Source: Sextonia rubra (taxonomy: Eukaryota; Streptophyta; Magnoliopsida; Laurales; Lauraceae). From it: 64,000 nt of DNA. Below the pieces are notes generated by a model, which worked only from the letters and a program-made list of their open reading frames with translations, was not told where the DNA came from and made no database searches. Shown piece by piece: positions 1-12,073 of this stretch. The stretch's first letter is position 1. Each line of letters begins with the position of its first letter. Position numbers and translations under genes: made by a program. The stretch lies in the NCBI GenBank assembly GCA_037013555.1, contig JASUAD010000001.1, positions 72,622,535 to 72,686,534 on the forward strand, given 5' to 3'.

Positions 1-94
1 GTTTTCACTTGTATGGCTTTATTATGTGCATCAGTGCCACTGCAGCAAGGGCCTTCAAGTCTGTTCTTCAGGGTATCCTGCTTTCTTCTGAAGG
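1..94 (+). CDS. Nucleotide-sugar transporter (TPT/NST family), internal exon, cut by window start
   Basis: This exon encodes about 30 residues (FHLYGFIMCISATAARAFKS, then an LQGILLSSEG end) of a multi-pass Golgi-type nucleotide-sugar/triose-phosphate translocator family protein. Read with the exons at 19510 and 25688, the segment resembles the plant UDP-uronic acid transporter (UUAT) group. That name rests on family recognition, not on a search. The first two bases finish a codon begun left of the window. The exon ends at GAAGG followed by GTAAAT, a good donor site, leaving two bases of a Gly codon that the next exon completes. The upstream half of the gene, with the start codon and N-terminal membrane segments, lies outside the window. 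The long intron that follows is full of transposons. Confidence 0.85.
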
Positions 95-851
95 GTAAAT
101 TATTCTAGTACTTACTTTTACTAATTGGTTGTCTTAATATACATATATCTCCTGTGCCTATTTACCCTTGGTTTCTGCTTTATGTGATCTCTTACATTTA
201 TACTGTGACTCCATTCCATTTAAATATCTATAAGACTATAAGCGACCGCATCTTTACCGGATTTCCAAGAATTCATGTCTAGAGGAATTTCAAATTCTTC
301 AGAAGCTGTGCCCTTAAGGTGGAATTCTAAATCTCTTCTCTTGGTGGAGCATTTGAAATTCCAACCAAATGCATAGATAATGGAATTTCAGGAATTCCAA
401 AAGGTCATTTTTGAGACCTTTTAGGTGGCTCGCATTTGAAATTCTGGTGAAACAAACATGACATTTCAAATACTAGGGAACAAAATGTCACATCATGTCC
501 AAGAAACCCCCATCATAGCAAATTCTTGTCAAATCACAGATGCATTCTTCTTGTATAATTATATATTACTTGAGAATGAATTTATTTACTGGTATGGGAG
601 AGAAGAAGGGGCTTGGAAGTACCAGGCACCAAGGGAAAAGGGTGGCAATGAAATCTTGGAAGGTGGTAATTATAGGTGACATTGTAGTTTGTGGGGTCAA
701 AAAGACTTATTCCTAAGAAGGGATGAATGCAGAATGTACAAAGCCGACTCTAGATATATTGATGGATTTATTGATGGGGTTCTATGATGGTGATGATGGC
801 AACAGGTAGAGTTTATGGTAGAGAGAAAAGTGTGCTCTTTTGAAGTGTTTA

Positions 852-1119
852 AATTAACTTATCTTGAAAGAAGAGTGGCATTAAAAACATGCAGTGTTAA
901 ATGCCACGCCAGCTTACTCATATGGTGTCAAGCTGAATTGCTTGTACATCTCTGCAATCATGAAACTCATGTAGATGAAAACAATTTGAAAACAGTGAAT
1001 TAACTTATCTTGACAGAATTATGAGTGACCATAAAAACAAGCATACAGTACTAACAGCCACGCCACTGGCTTACTCATATGGAGTCAAGCTGAATTTATT
1101 GTACATCTCTGCAATCATA
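852..1119. repeat. Local tandem duplication, offset about 146 bp
   Basis: Two imperfect copies begin with AATTAACTTATCTTGA at 852 and 998 and share CTTACTCATATGG, GTCAAGCTGAAT and GTACATCTCTGCAATCAT. The first copy runs to about 962 and the second to about 1119. No coding potential is convincing in either. The rest of 95-1230 is intronic sequence in which nothing else was recognised. Confidence 0.6.
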
Positions 1120-1235
1120 AATGATGCAGGCCGGACCATAGGTAGGCTGACCAGTTGGGCCCAGTCCACAGGGCCAACTGAACATCCAGTTATTTAGAAA
1201 TAATATTAAGTATTTGATTTTATTATGATTAATAT

Positions 1236-1569
1236 TGTCAAAACAAGTCACTGGGCCCAGTTGATGGGCCCCATCCATTGGGTCGGCCCAATGGGCCCAA
1301 GGCAGGTCTGGCTCATTAAATTGAACCATATCTGGAGGGATCTTTTGTAGATTAATTAGATCTGGAGGGATCCTTTGTAGATTATTCACATCCTTTGTAC
1401 AAATATCACAACCTGTATGTTTCTATTTTAGCTTTAGACAGCTACAGTAATTGTATCATATTTAGAAAGTGCAATGTTATTAATAGGCATGCTGTGATCG
1501 TCTCTAGCATGCAATTCTCTCTTCAATTCTGCTCTTGCTTGGTTCTTGTTTGAGTTAGATTTGTTCACA
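1236..1569 (+). repeat. 5' LTR of the Copia element
   Basis: 334 bp, beginning TGTCAAAACAAGTCAC and ending TTTGTTCACA. It holds GGCCCA-rich short inverted repeats near its start and two diverged copies of AGATCTGGAGGGATC. It matches 7019-7352 with 16 differences counted by eye. Confidence 0.95.
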
Positions 1570-1581
1570 TGGTATCAGAGC
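1570..1581 (+). other. Primer binding site (initiator Met-tRNA type)
   Basis: TGGTATCAGAGC lies directly after the LTR end. This is the standard plant minus-strand primer site complementary to the 3' end of initiator methionyl-tRNA. Confidence 0.9.
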
Positions 1582-2065
1582 CCTCTCTGTTAGCCTGTGA
1601 TCAGTAGTATTCATCGTTTGGAGATCACCTACGCAGAAGCATAGTCTGCAATCTCGCAGTCTATCTGAAGTGGAGCCCACAAGAGATCATCTGCTGTTTC
1701 CAAGCAGTCCTTCAGAGCCTTCGGTAACTGCAATAGTTTGAAATAGAACCTGATCGTGTGATCTGCAGTAATTGGAGTCATCAGTCAGTGGGGCCCACAC
1801 TTAATCTGGACGAGGGAGCTTCATCCCACTGTGGTCGACCACCCAAGAGAAGATTTTTAGTGATTTTTTCAGATTTTTTGGACTGTTGTAAGGTACTGAT
1901 TTGTGGTCGTCTTTGTTTTGGATTTTTCACCTGTTAGTTTTAATCAAGGCCGTTGATCTCTGTGGACTGTTATTGGATCTGATTGAAACCAGCCTTGCTG
2001 AGTGCGGATTTTTTGTTTCCCCTGCTTCTTGAAACCTGATTTGACGATCGGCCAAGTCCTAATAG

Positions 2066-2823
2066 CTAAGAAGCACGGACACTTCTAGGAAAGTGACGTG
2101 TCCGTGTTGGACATGTGTCGGACACTGACACTCCTCGGACACTCTCGGACACGTGTTCGATACTATTTAGTAGTGTCCATAATTAAGAACTAAAAATCTT
2201 AATTTCGGACACTTGTTTGACACTCTTTTTGCAACGTGTCCCACCATTCCTAACCCGTGTTTATAACTAAAAAATAAACATGTGGCTCATATCTCTTGGA
2301 CATTTTGTTAACATGTGGTTATTAAAACTTATAAACTTGATATATAAAAATTTTATACTATGAAAAAATATATGATTGTAAATATCAATCATATCACAAG
2401 CAAAAGACAAATAAATATTTCACTAAAGAATAGGCCTCAAGATTGGCTTCTTTTTTGCCTTTTGTATTTTTTTTAATTTTATTTTAGGGAGGGAAAAGAG
2501 ATGATCCGCCCTTTTCTTAATATATTTTTTATGGAACTATAGATATTTCATGTTTAATTATTATGAATTATGTTTTAGTGTTATATTGACATTTGATAAT
2601 TTGATATTGTTGTTAGTTGGTACTTAAATTTTTATTTTTTGATTGCTAAATTGATTAAAAAAGTTAAAATGATATTATTTTTTTAGTAGATGATTATATA
2701 TATATTAATATATATTATTAACTTGTCTCCGACGTGTCTGTGTCCTACTTTTTTGAGAAATGCCGTGTCGGCGTGTCCGTGTCGTGTCGTATTTGTGTCC
2801 GTGTCCGTGTTCATGCTTCTTAG
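2066..2823. mobile_element. Non-autonomous hAT-like DNA transposon nested in the Copia leader
   Basis: 758 bp, flanked by perfect 8-bp duplications CCTAATAG at 2058-2065 and 2824-2831. The ends are inverted: CTAAGAAGCA on the left, and TGCTTCTTAG on the right. Both subterminal regions are packed with GGACAC/GTGTCC motifs, and the centre is AT-rich without coding capacity. An 8-bp TSD fits hAT elements, and repeated subterminal hexamers are typical of transposase-binding regions. The insertion supplies a false N-terminus (open from 2690) to the downstream gag frame; the real gag start is at 2921. Confidence 0.85.
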
Positions 2824-2920
2824 CCTAATAGTCACAAAAGGATTCTACTCCCTGTTCTGTTGGACGCCCAGACTGTATTTTTTTTGTTTCTCCTTGTTTC
2901 TTGTCTTTGTTGAATTTCGG

Positions 2921-5900
2921 ATGGCAGAAAAAATCACTGGAATCAATGTAGTGCTGGATGGGACCAATTATCCCTATTGGTCCCACTTGATGATGAATTT
3001 TCTAAAAGGACAGAAGTTGTGGAAATATTTGTCAGACAAGAAAACTAGTCCCGATGAAAAGGATACTAATTTTGAAGATTGGGACGCTTCTGTAGGAAAA
3101 ATAAATTCATGGATTGCAAATTCTGTAGTTTCGTCTATTGGGAGTCAACTGTCAAAGTTCTCCCATCCCAAAGATGCATGGGATTATCTCGCACGACTCT
3201 ATATTCAGTCAAATTCTGCTCGTCGAAATCAATTAGAATCTGAAATTCAAAATGCTGAACAAGGTTTAGATTCTATACATGAATTTTATGTTAAGATGAC
3301 ATCTCTTTGGGACCAACTGGCCTTAATGGAACCACAGTTTAAGAATCTCGATGACTCTGCCACTTTTGAAAAATATAGATGGGAAACAAGGTTAGTACAG
3401 TTCCTTATGGCTCTAAGCCCAGAATATGAACATGTAAGAGGACTGTTACTATATCGGTCCCCCTTGCCACATGTTGATGCTGCTTTAGTAGAACTTCTAG
3501 CAGAAGAACAAACTCAGAAGACCTTGGCCAAAAGAAAGACTGTAGACACAGATTAAGTCCTTGTTGCCACCAATACTACAGTAGCAGCAAAAGCTACAGT
3601 GTTTACTTGCAACTACTGTAAGGAACCAGGACACTGGAAGAAAAATTGTCCTGTATTGAAAAAGAAAAATAATCCTAAAGAAACCAATTGTCGGGGTAAT
3701 CAGAAACAAGGAAACAATCGAAGCTATCAGATGGCAGCAGCTACCCCTGTAGATCTCTCTACTCAACTTCAAAGCATAATTGATGAATGTCAGCAACAAT
3801 TGCTTCTTACCACTCCTACCCTTTCTAGTACAATCTCTGGAGAACCAATTGCCTCTGCTATGACCTCCTTCTCAGGTAAACCACAGTCATGGATATTTGA
3901 TTCAGGTGCGTCTTCACATATGGTCTTTGCTTCCTCAATTCTACGCTCCAATCAATCTTTACTTGTACCTATGAATATCCAAACTGCTAGTGGTTCTGTT
4001 ATTCCTGCTTCATCTGTTAGTCCTGTAAACATAAAAACTACATTCGGGTCTCTGTCCCTGCCCAATGTACTTTGTGTTCCTGGTCTTTCTGTAAACTTGA
4101 TCTCAGTTGGTCAACTTGCAGATTTGGGATATCTAATTCTGCTCAATTCAAATGGTTGTATTGTGCAGGATCTATGCACAGGGAAGCAGATTGGGACAAA
4201 CCGTAAAGTTGGAGGATTGTATGACTTAGAGACACTTCATGTGCTAGGCTCGTTGTATCTTGCATCTTCTGCCCTTTCACCTATCTCTTCCAGTTTGTGG
4301 CACCTTAGACTAGGACATTTATCTAAGGATAAATTTGATTCTTTGATTTCTTCCAATTGTCTTGGTAAAATTCATCCAGGTGACTTTTCTGATTGCATTG
4401 GATGTAGAATCTCAAAACAAGTTAATTTACCTTTTAATAAAAGTACTTCAGTTTCTCTTGCAGCTTTTGATCTTGTACATTCTGACTTGTGGGGACCAGC
4501 AGTGCAACCCTCTAAAGGAGGATCTCTATACTATGTCTTGTTTCTGGATGATTACACAAGATACACTTGGATATATTCGTTAAAACATAAATCTGATTTC
4601 TTTGACACATATGTTCATTTCACCAATATGATTGCAACACAGTTTTCAGCCAAAATTAAAACTTTCCGATCAGACTTAGGAGGGGAGTATCGATCACATA
4701 AATTTCTAAATGTCCTTGCCTCTCATGGGACATTGGCACAGCTCTCTTGTCCAGGAACTCCCCAACAAAATGGGGTGGCTGAAAGAAAACATCGTCACAT
4801 TATTGAAACAACTAGATTAATGCTGTACTCTTCATCTGTGCCAATTTCATTATGGGGTGAATGTGCTCTTACTGCCACTTATCTCATAAACAGAATGCCA
4901 TCATCCGTCTTATCTGGTGTAACACCATTTGAAAAACTTTTTGGAACAAAACCAGATTATTCCCATCTGCGTGTATTTGGCTGTACTTGTTTTGTTTTGC
5001 TGCCATCAAATGAACGTCACAAATTGTCTCCAAAATCAGCTGTGTGTGTTTTTTTGAGTTATGGACTTGAACAAAAAGGGTATCGGTGCTACGATCCTCA
5101 GTCGAACAAGCTACGTGTCTCAAGAAATGTGACCTTCCTTGAACATGTCCCATACTACTCCTTACCCTGCGCAAAACAACTAAATCCTACACCAACTGTC
5201 CGCTCTCTTGACCCGTTTCCAGATCTTTTTCCTCAGGAAATACCATTGTCTGACCCCACACCTGAACCTAAACCACTTCTCATGTATCAAAGGCGACCAA
5301 CACCAGTTTCTACCTCCTCTAACAAGGTTGATGTCCCTTCTGCTCCTGAAGCTTTGGATCATGCACCAGTTCGATGGTACCCCTTGCGTACTCGTACACC
5401 AGTGCAAAAGTATGGGTTTGTTTCTATCAGTTGTTTCTCTCCACAATATACTACCTTTCTTTTTAAGGTTCACTCTTACTTTGAGCCACAGTCCTTTCAA
5501 GTAGCATCTCAATACCCTGAGTGGAGAACAGCCATGGCAGAAGAGCTTACTGCTCTTCAGAGGAATCACACATGGGATCTTGTTACCTTACCCCCTGGAA
5601 AGAAAGCAATTGGGTGCAAATGGATCTATAAGGTAAAAACTAGAGTTGATGGTTCAATTGAAAGGTACAAAGCTCGCCTTATTGCTAAAGGATACACACA
5701 GGACTATGGCATTGACTATGAGTAGACGTTTGCACCAGTTGCCAAGATGACTACGGTTAGAACCTTAATCTCTGTTGTAGCTGTGCAACAATGGGCACTT
5801 CATCAGTTAGATGTTAAAAATGCATTTCTTAATGGATATCTTCATGAAGAAATTTATATGGTCCCTCCACCTGGGTTTCCACACTCCTCCACACAGGTTT

Positions 5901-7102
5901 GTCATTTGAAGTGAGCCCTATATGGTCTTAAGCAGGCTCCTCGAGCTTGGTTTGAGAGGTTTACTAACGTAATCACCTCTTTTGGGTATAAACAAAGTAT
6001 GCATGATAGTGCCTTATTCACATGTCAAACTAGCAAAGGATTGGTTATACTTCTCTTGTATGTCGACGACATGATCCTCACCGGAGACGATTATTTGGAG
6101 ATTTTCAAGCTCAAACAGTTTCTTCATCAACAGTTTGAAATGAAAACTCTGGGTCCTCTTCGTTATTTTCTTGGCATCGAAGTAGGATATTCCAAGAACG
6201 GATATATTTTGTCTTAACTCAAATACTACTCTGACATCGTCCACCGTGCAGGACTCTCAGATATCACTTCAGTTTCTACCCCGTTAGAAGTAAATGCTTG
6301 GCTACGCAAATCTGAAGGTGTTCTTCTAGACAATCCTACTCGATACCGTGAAGTAGTAGGCAGCCTTGTCTATCTTACTATCATTCGACCTGATATTGCC
6401 TTTGCTGTTAATATTGTTAGCCAATTCATGGCACAACCAACTTCAATTCATTGGGGTGCTGTTTTGCGCATCCTTCGCTATCTTCAGGGCATTCAAAACT
6501 ATGCCTTACTTCTCTCTTCCAGCAGTTCACTGTCTTTTCATGCCTTCTCCGATTCTGATAGGGCAGGTGATGTTAATAATAGGCGCTCCACTACTGGATT
6601 CTATATCTTTCTTGGCCATTCTTTAATCTCGTGGAGAAGTAAGAAACAAACACAGGTATCAAAGCCGTTAGCCGAAGCTGAATATCGTGCACTCGTTGAT
6701 ACTACTTCTGAGATCATTTAGATTTGGTGGCTTTTGCAAGATTTGGGTATTCATCTTCATAGCCCTACACCTTTGTATTGTGACAATCCGAGTGCTCCTC
6801 AAATCACTCAGAATGAAGTCTTCCATGAACGAACCAAGCATATTGAAATTGATTGTCATCTTGTTCGTCAACACTATAAACAGGGCACCCTTTCCCTCTA
6901 TTCAGTGCCCTTTGTAGATAAGGCGGCTGACCTTTTTACTAAAGCTCATCCGTTTGCACACTTCTCTTCGTTGTTGCACAATCTCTTGTTGCTTCTGCAT
7001 GCCGAGCTTAAGGGGGGGTGTCAAAACAAGTCACCAGGCCCGGTTGATAGGCCCCGCCCATTGGGTCGGCCCAATGGGCCCAAGGCAGGTCTAGCTCATT
7101 AA
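2921..7102 (+). pseudogene. Copia gag-pol polyprotein, one frame broken by five nonsense codons
   Basis: The ATG at 2921 opens a UBN2-type gag (MAEKITGINVVLDGTNYPYW). The same reading frame continues through all domains to 7102. They are a CCHC zinc knuckle (CNYCKEPGHWKKNC, near 3608), aspartic protease (FDSGASSHM, near 3900), GAG-pre-integrase (LWHLRLGHL, near 4295), integrase with D-D-E residues (HSDLWGP, RSDLGGEY, GVAERKH), RT_2 (WRTAMAEE, near 5521; YVDDM, near 6060) and RNase H (SWRSKKQ near 6630, AEAEYRAL near 6676). In-frame stops lie at 3554-3556, 5723-5725, 5912-5914, 6215-6217 and 6719-6721. There are no frameshifts, so decay has been by point substitution only. Overlapping ORFs in other frames are shadows. 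Confidence 0.93.
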
Positions 7103-7352
7103 ATTGAACCAGATTTGGAGGGATCCTTTATAGATTAATCAGATCTGGAGGGATCTTTTGTAGATTATTCACATCCTTTGTACAGATATCACAACCTGTA
7201 TGTTTCTATTTTAGCTTTAGACAGCTACAGTAATTGTATCATATTTAGAAAGTGCAATGTTATTAATAGGCATGCTGTGATCGTCTTTAGCATGCAATTC
7301 TCTCTTCAATTCTGCTTTTGCTTGGTTCTTGTTTGAGTTAGATTTGTTCACA
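7019..7352 (+). repeat. 3' LTR of the Copia element
   Basis: 334 bp, starting immediately after the purine tract AAGGGGGG and ending TTTGTTCACA at 7352. The TSD copy AATAT follows at 7353-7357. The polyprotein frame runs about 80 bases into this LTR before its stop. Confidence 0.95.
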
Positions 7353-8694
7353 AATATTAGTGAGTTTCCTTTTATGTTTTGGCTTATTCCAATATTAGGA
7401 AGTCTTATTTCTTAGGGTTCAAGCCAACTCCTGTATATAAGGATGATTAGGTTTCATTGTAGAGACAGATTGCTTAGTGCCAATAATATTTTGAGTTGTC
7501 AGAGTTTTCTCCATGTTATTGTGTTTTCTCTTCTTGTGAGGGTGCCCTAAGGGCTGAATCCATCTGTGGATTTGATCAATCCGTTGGGAGCCTGGTCTAT
7601 TTTTCTTGATCGTGGCTGTGCCCATTATTTTGCGTACTCAAGTTAAGGGATTATGTACCATGATTCTTTCAGCTTCGTCATCTTTGATTTTTGTCCTTCA
7701 TGTGGAAAAAACTTGCTAAAACTGTATTCTCTGATTACTAGTCTTACTTATCAAGTCTCTAAATTGCACTACTACATTTTACTGTCTCATAGTGGTTTTT
7801 TAAGATTTGATGATGGAAGAAAAGGATTATGCTGGACATGAGAGTGGTGTTTGTAGAAAAGGATTATGGTGGACATGAGGGTGGTGGTCTCTACTTATCA
7901 AGCCCAATTACTGTTATGTCTTCCGTTTTTCATCATCTAGTCAAGCAACTCTTGCAATGGACCATTTTGCATATTGATGAAGCCATGGGTCAAGAAAACC
8001 TGGCTGGAGCACGTAGTTGAGATAGGAGCTACTGTAATGGCAGATTCACAGCCTCACTTCCTCAAATGATGGTGCCAAGACTGACTGTTGTGTGCCCGAA
8101 ATAGGTTTAAAAATGACCTCTCATTCAAAAGGGAGACTTCAATTGATCCAAGGTTTCCTTGAAAAAGATCCTCTCATTTAAGCAGGGGACTGCAAAGGAA
8201 CAAGCTTTCCTTGAAACAAGGTCGTCGCAATCCAAGGATAGAATAGGACTGTTGTGTGCAAGAAATTGGATTGAAAAAGCACCTCTCATTCAAAAAGGGA
8301 GACTTCAACAATTCAAGGAAAAGGAAAAATTGTACGTTTTTTAAGAAAGTTGCTGAAACTGAATATACTCTCTCTACTCTATAACAGTCAACCAATATAT
8401 GTAGTAGAATCCTTTTTAGATCCTAGAACTCCCTAGCAATCAAATTACAATCACTTCCTAATATTAAGATCCTAGACTGTTCTACTTGGAAGTCCTGAAA
8501 GGTGAGAAATCAGAAAGAACATAGAAACTGCTAGGGTGGGAACAATCCTGAAAGGAAAGAAATGAGAAAGAAAGCATAGGACGATAAGTTTTGACAATTG
8601 GAGCAGTGGGTCCCATATGGCCCATTTTGTGGAAATGAGCCTCACTAGTTTGGAGGCCACCCTTGGGCAACCTATTAGTACAGGCCCCAAAAGG
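7353..8694. other. Intronic sequence with an unclassified LTR-like stretch and a local duplication
   Basis: No gene is recognised. 7360-7640 resembles the promoter part of an old LTR (TATATAAGG near 7433, then a transcribed-leader-like stretch), but no partner repeat or TSD was found. GACTGTTGTGTGC followed by CTCTCATTCAAAA-GGGAGACTTCAA occurs at 8083 and again at 8247, an imperfect duplication offset by 164 bp. Short ORFs here look random. Confidence 0.4.
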
Positions 8695-8699
8695 GTTTC

Positions 8700-10275
8700 T
8701 GTTGGAAGTAGGTGGGTCTCGTGGATAGATTTTCAAAACTTTTGACCCACTTGACACAGGGATCAACTATCTATAAGACCAAAAACCCAATCCAGGATGC
8801 ATTACCCTCAATCTCATGACCATGTACAGTAAATATTCTATCTAAAAGATAGAATCAAATAACACTAAATATCCACAATAATCTACGACATGAAAGAAGT
8901 AGATCATACCTTTGGAGATCCGCAGTGCTCTAATGGAGAAGTTGCGACTCTACTTGATGATGAGAATCTTCAACACCTCTTAGCCTATGACCCGAATTGG
9001 ATTTCTTTTTTCAAGAATAGTGGTGGAATCTTCAGGAGAAATCCCAACTCGAAACTCCAAGGAACTAGAAGAGAGAAGGAGAGAGAAACTCGTGCAACTT
9101 TTGCACGAATAGGGTTTTGGGCGTGAGAGAGAGTCTTATTGGACGTCCAAGAGATTTTATAGACTTTCAATTCTCTCCCTTATCTAATTGAAATAGAAGT
9201 CTTACTTCCAAAGCAATTAGCAACTTTCTCCTTTCCAAACTCTTCTTTTTAGAGTTCAAGTCGGATTAGTATTTTCCAATATCTTGGGCTAGTGTGGGGA
9301 GCACTAGGGATTCCTTAGAAAGCTGGCTCCAACTGGAACACCACGACCCCACATCTCATGTGCAATCCGGGCCCACAGTTAATTGCAAATAACACCACTA
9401 TATAAATGCAATTGCACTCCAGTCTTAGGAATAAATTACAATGAAGAACCTAAACTTCCCAATTACCACAAGTACGCCCCTCTATCAATATCCATGGATC
9501 AATTGGAATAAATCTGTCTCTTCCAATCTAAGTTCCACATCTTATTATCCTTGAGCCCCAATTAATCACAGTAATCATCAATACCATCCAATTAACTCTT
9601 AATTGAGATGGGTGCGCACTTACTAATGACAAACCCATTAATTGGCACAAGGGGATAATAGAGATAGATTCCATCTTGATCATTCAATGTTCCCACAGTT
9701 CTACTACCACATACCCAAGACACCGAGGTGTTAACCTATAGTCGGCCTCACTCATTGGTGACTCAAAGCAAATGAATAGATAGAAACTTGAGTTCATCAA
9801 TGTCTCAGGATTGAGAGCCTATTGCTAAGGAATTATGAGAGCATACCTTATTATTGAGACGGAATTCCATAAGGTGCATCTCATGGTCCTTCAATACATC
9901 CAATGTACCAGCACCGTGATCCAGAATCTTACATTCTGATGATCGAGACAAATCACACTATCTCATAGTGATCAAAGTGCTGCAATCTTATCAAATGAGA
10001 TGCCCAGTCTCATTACTGGTTGTGAAGCTATTTAAGTATAAGATTTGTGACATATATCTCCCGCGTGTGGATTTCATCCGTGCACATATATCACATCTAA
10101 TATACTAATGGGACCTAGTTCAACTCATGAACCATTATGTCATATGTATTGGTCATGTGCATGAAGTAGTAAAATAATATTCATCTCATGAAAGTAAAGC
10201 ATGATTTTATTGATAAATAAAGAAATTAATCAATTTATTACATCAACTGATGGATTGAGTCCACAAAATCTAACA
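8700..10275 (-). mobile_element. Solo LTR, 1576 bp, 5-bp TSD
   Basis: Read on the minus strand it begins TGTTAGATTTTGTGGACTC and ends CCTACTTCCAACA, with TG...CA termini that are also mutually inverted (TGTTAG/CCAACA). GTTTC flanks both sides (8695-8699 and 10276-10280). No internal retroelement sequence is attached, so this is the product of LTR-LTR recombination. The LTR resembles long Copia-type LTRs, but that assignment is inference. The apparent ORFs within it are spurious. Confidence 0.88.
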
Positions 10276-10280
10276 GTTTC

Positions 10281-11927
10281 AGCCCTATTCGACCCATTTA
10301 CAGACAAACTATCTGCTATTTGTTTTTGCAAAATAGCCTATTTGATCTGAACCTTTTGCACATGGGCTTGGACCCATGTGCTCAATCAATGGCCTCCATA
10401 TAGGCTATAGCATGCCCCACTATGAGAGCTTCTTGTGCTCCGCCACAGTCTGTGTCATCCTCCCCCATTTGAGTGGAACACGACCTTGAGTTGTTGTCCA
10501 TAACTTCGTTTCTTGCTTGTGTTCAAACTTTTTAAGGGAGATCAGCTGCATTGGAGACATTGGAGATGTTGACATCGTTACTCTTTAGGCAGCTCTATTG
10601 GAGATAATATGGTGCAACAACCTGCTTCCACAAGTAAGATATCTCCACGTCTGTAGGTGAGCAAATTTAGAACACTCCTCTTTCAAAGTATCTCTCATTA
10701 ACAGCTGTCATTACTTCTTTGAATCCCTTTATACTCTTTTTCATAAACTACCCTTAACAATTCTTTCACAAACCTGTTTCCGAAACTATCCTTCACTTAT
10801 TCTCCGATTCTATCAAGTTTAACAATCCGTCACAAAATTGCAATCTGGAGCCTAGCCCCACTTCTTAATAATATTAATGAGGGACTGTTTGCCAATTTAT
10901 TAAGAAATGGATGTTGATGACAGATGTTGATTGGATTTGACATTTTCATGAAATAGCTATTTTCTGCGGGAATTTTCAGAACCAATTCCTTAAGAAAACA
11001 CAAATTTAATACATTTTCCCTCCTTGAAAATAATCAAGGAGTGAAAGATCTAAAGTACGAGTCAAGGTCCAACCTGAACTCTAGATCTTAAATCCGAGCC
11101 CAACTTATAAGAAATATATGATGCCTGAGCCCTATTCAGTAAAAGCCCGAGAGCAACTAAGGCTTGAGTCGGAATAAAGCCAATCTCATGAAGACTTTGT
11201 TTTTTTTATCAAATAGTTCTATTTACACCCATTCAAATAAACCAGAAAGAAGAATAATATGTATATTGTTGTAAATTCATCAGTATACATACAAATAATA
11301 TTATATCTAAGGAGCTTGGGAACCAAGGACCAACTTCAATGGTATCTGGGTTCTGAATTTGGGTTTGGACCTGGTCCATTGGAGAGACAAATAAATTGAT
11401 TACCTGCAACCCTCAGTTGGAAAAATTGCTATGGATCCAACATTCCCTTAGGCGACCAGGCTAGGATGTGCTATGGCTTGCCAGGGCTGTGGCACCCTTG
11501 GCCCAGCACAGCTTGTGCAATGCACTGGTCCGTGCCATGGCCTAAGGCACCCTGGCCTAGCATGCCCGACCCAATTTACAACCCTTTGCCCATGTCATAT
11601 TTGTTTTCTTATTTTTTAAAATATGTAACATATTTTTGTTATTACATCACTTGTTAAAATGTGCATTATATTTTTTTCTACTTAATAGCTCAATCATTTT
11701 TTTCATATAATATGTGATGGAGTGGTGATTTTGGATTGTTTAGATTGTAGATGTGGGCCATTGATAGACTTTTTGGCTAGCGTGAGAGAGTCCTACTGGG
11801 TCTACCTCTAAAGGAAGTTTTATTGGTATGTCTTTCTAGAATAATAATTATTATAATATATTGAAATAGATGTGGAGATAAGATATCAAGAAGTGGGGCT
11901 AGGTTCCAAATTGCAAATATGTGATAG
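10281..11927. other. Intronic sequence, mostly unrecognised
   Basis: No gene is seen. 10290-10500 may contain a worn retroelement 3' end on the minus strand, but no diagnostic domain survives. 11459-11580 is a GC-rich island of ATGGC/GGCCCA-like words, related in composition to those at 27465-27550 and 37195-37385. The rest is AT-rich sequence without recognisable structure. Confidence 0.35.
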
Positions 11928-11944
11928 ATTGTTAAACATCATAG

Positions 11945-12056
11945 AGAAGTTTAACTTATCAAAGGATTTGGCTCAAAATAGAACGGAATGGAGAAACAAA
12001 ATTCATGTAGCTGACTCTAACATGGTTGGGATAAGGCTTTGATGATGATGATGATG
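11945..12056 (+). mobile_element. 5'-truncated RTE LINE tail with a 17-bp TSD
   Basis: 112 bp encoding the last roughly 32 residues of an RTE ORF (LAQNRTEWRNKIHVADS, then NMVGIRL and a stop at 12040-12042), followed by a TGATGA-type microsatellite tail. ATTGTTAAACATCATAG occurs perfectly at 11928-11944 and 12057-12073, a classic target-primed reverse-transcription footprint. The same C-terminus and tail end the longer RTE copy at 56290. Confidence 0.9.
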
Positions 12057-12073
12057 ATTGTTAAACATCATAG

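Larger units (their letters stand above)
1236..7352 (+). mobile_element. Ty1/Copia LTR retrotransposon, full length, 5-bp TSD
   Basis: The structure is complete: 5' LTR 1236-1569, primer binding site 1570-1581 complementary to initiator-Met tRNA, gag-pol in one frame, a purine tract ending at 7018, and 3' LTR 7019-7352. The LTRs are both 334 bp with TG...CA ends. AATAT flanks both sides (1231-1235 and 7353-7357), which proves a single integration event. The two LTRs differ at 16 positions by eye (about 5%), nearly all transitions, so the insertion is moderately old. Domain order protease-integrase-RT-RNase H identifies Copia. A 758-bp DNA transposon sits in the leader. The element lies in sense orientation inside the first intron of the transporter gene. 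Confidence 0.95.

Noticed and set aside
1096..1389. 97-residue minus-strand ORF
   Set aside because: It falls largely inside the 5' LTR and consists of LTR sequence.
1570..1581. tRNA gene fragment
   Set aside because: The match to the tRNA 3' end is the primer binding site; no cloverleaf is present here or elsewhere in the window.
2690..2920. N-terminal extension of the gag reading frame
   Set aside because: It lies in the right end of the nested DNA transposon and its flank; the gag family start is the ATG at 2921.
4884..5569. Open frames on the minus strand and in other frames within Copia pol
   Set aside because: They overlap the integrase/RT coding frame and have no family features; they are shadows.
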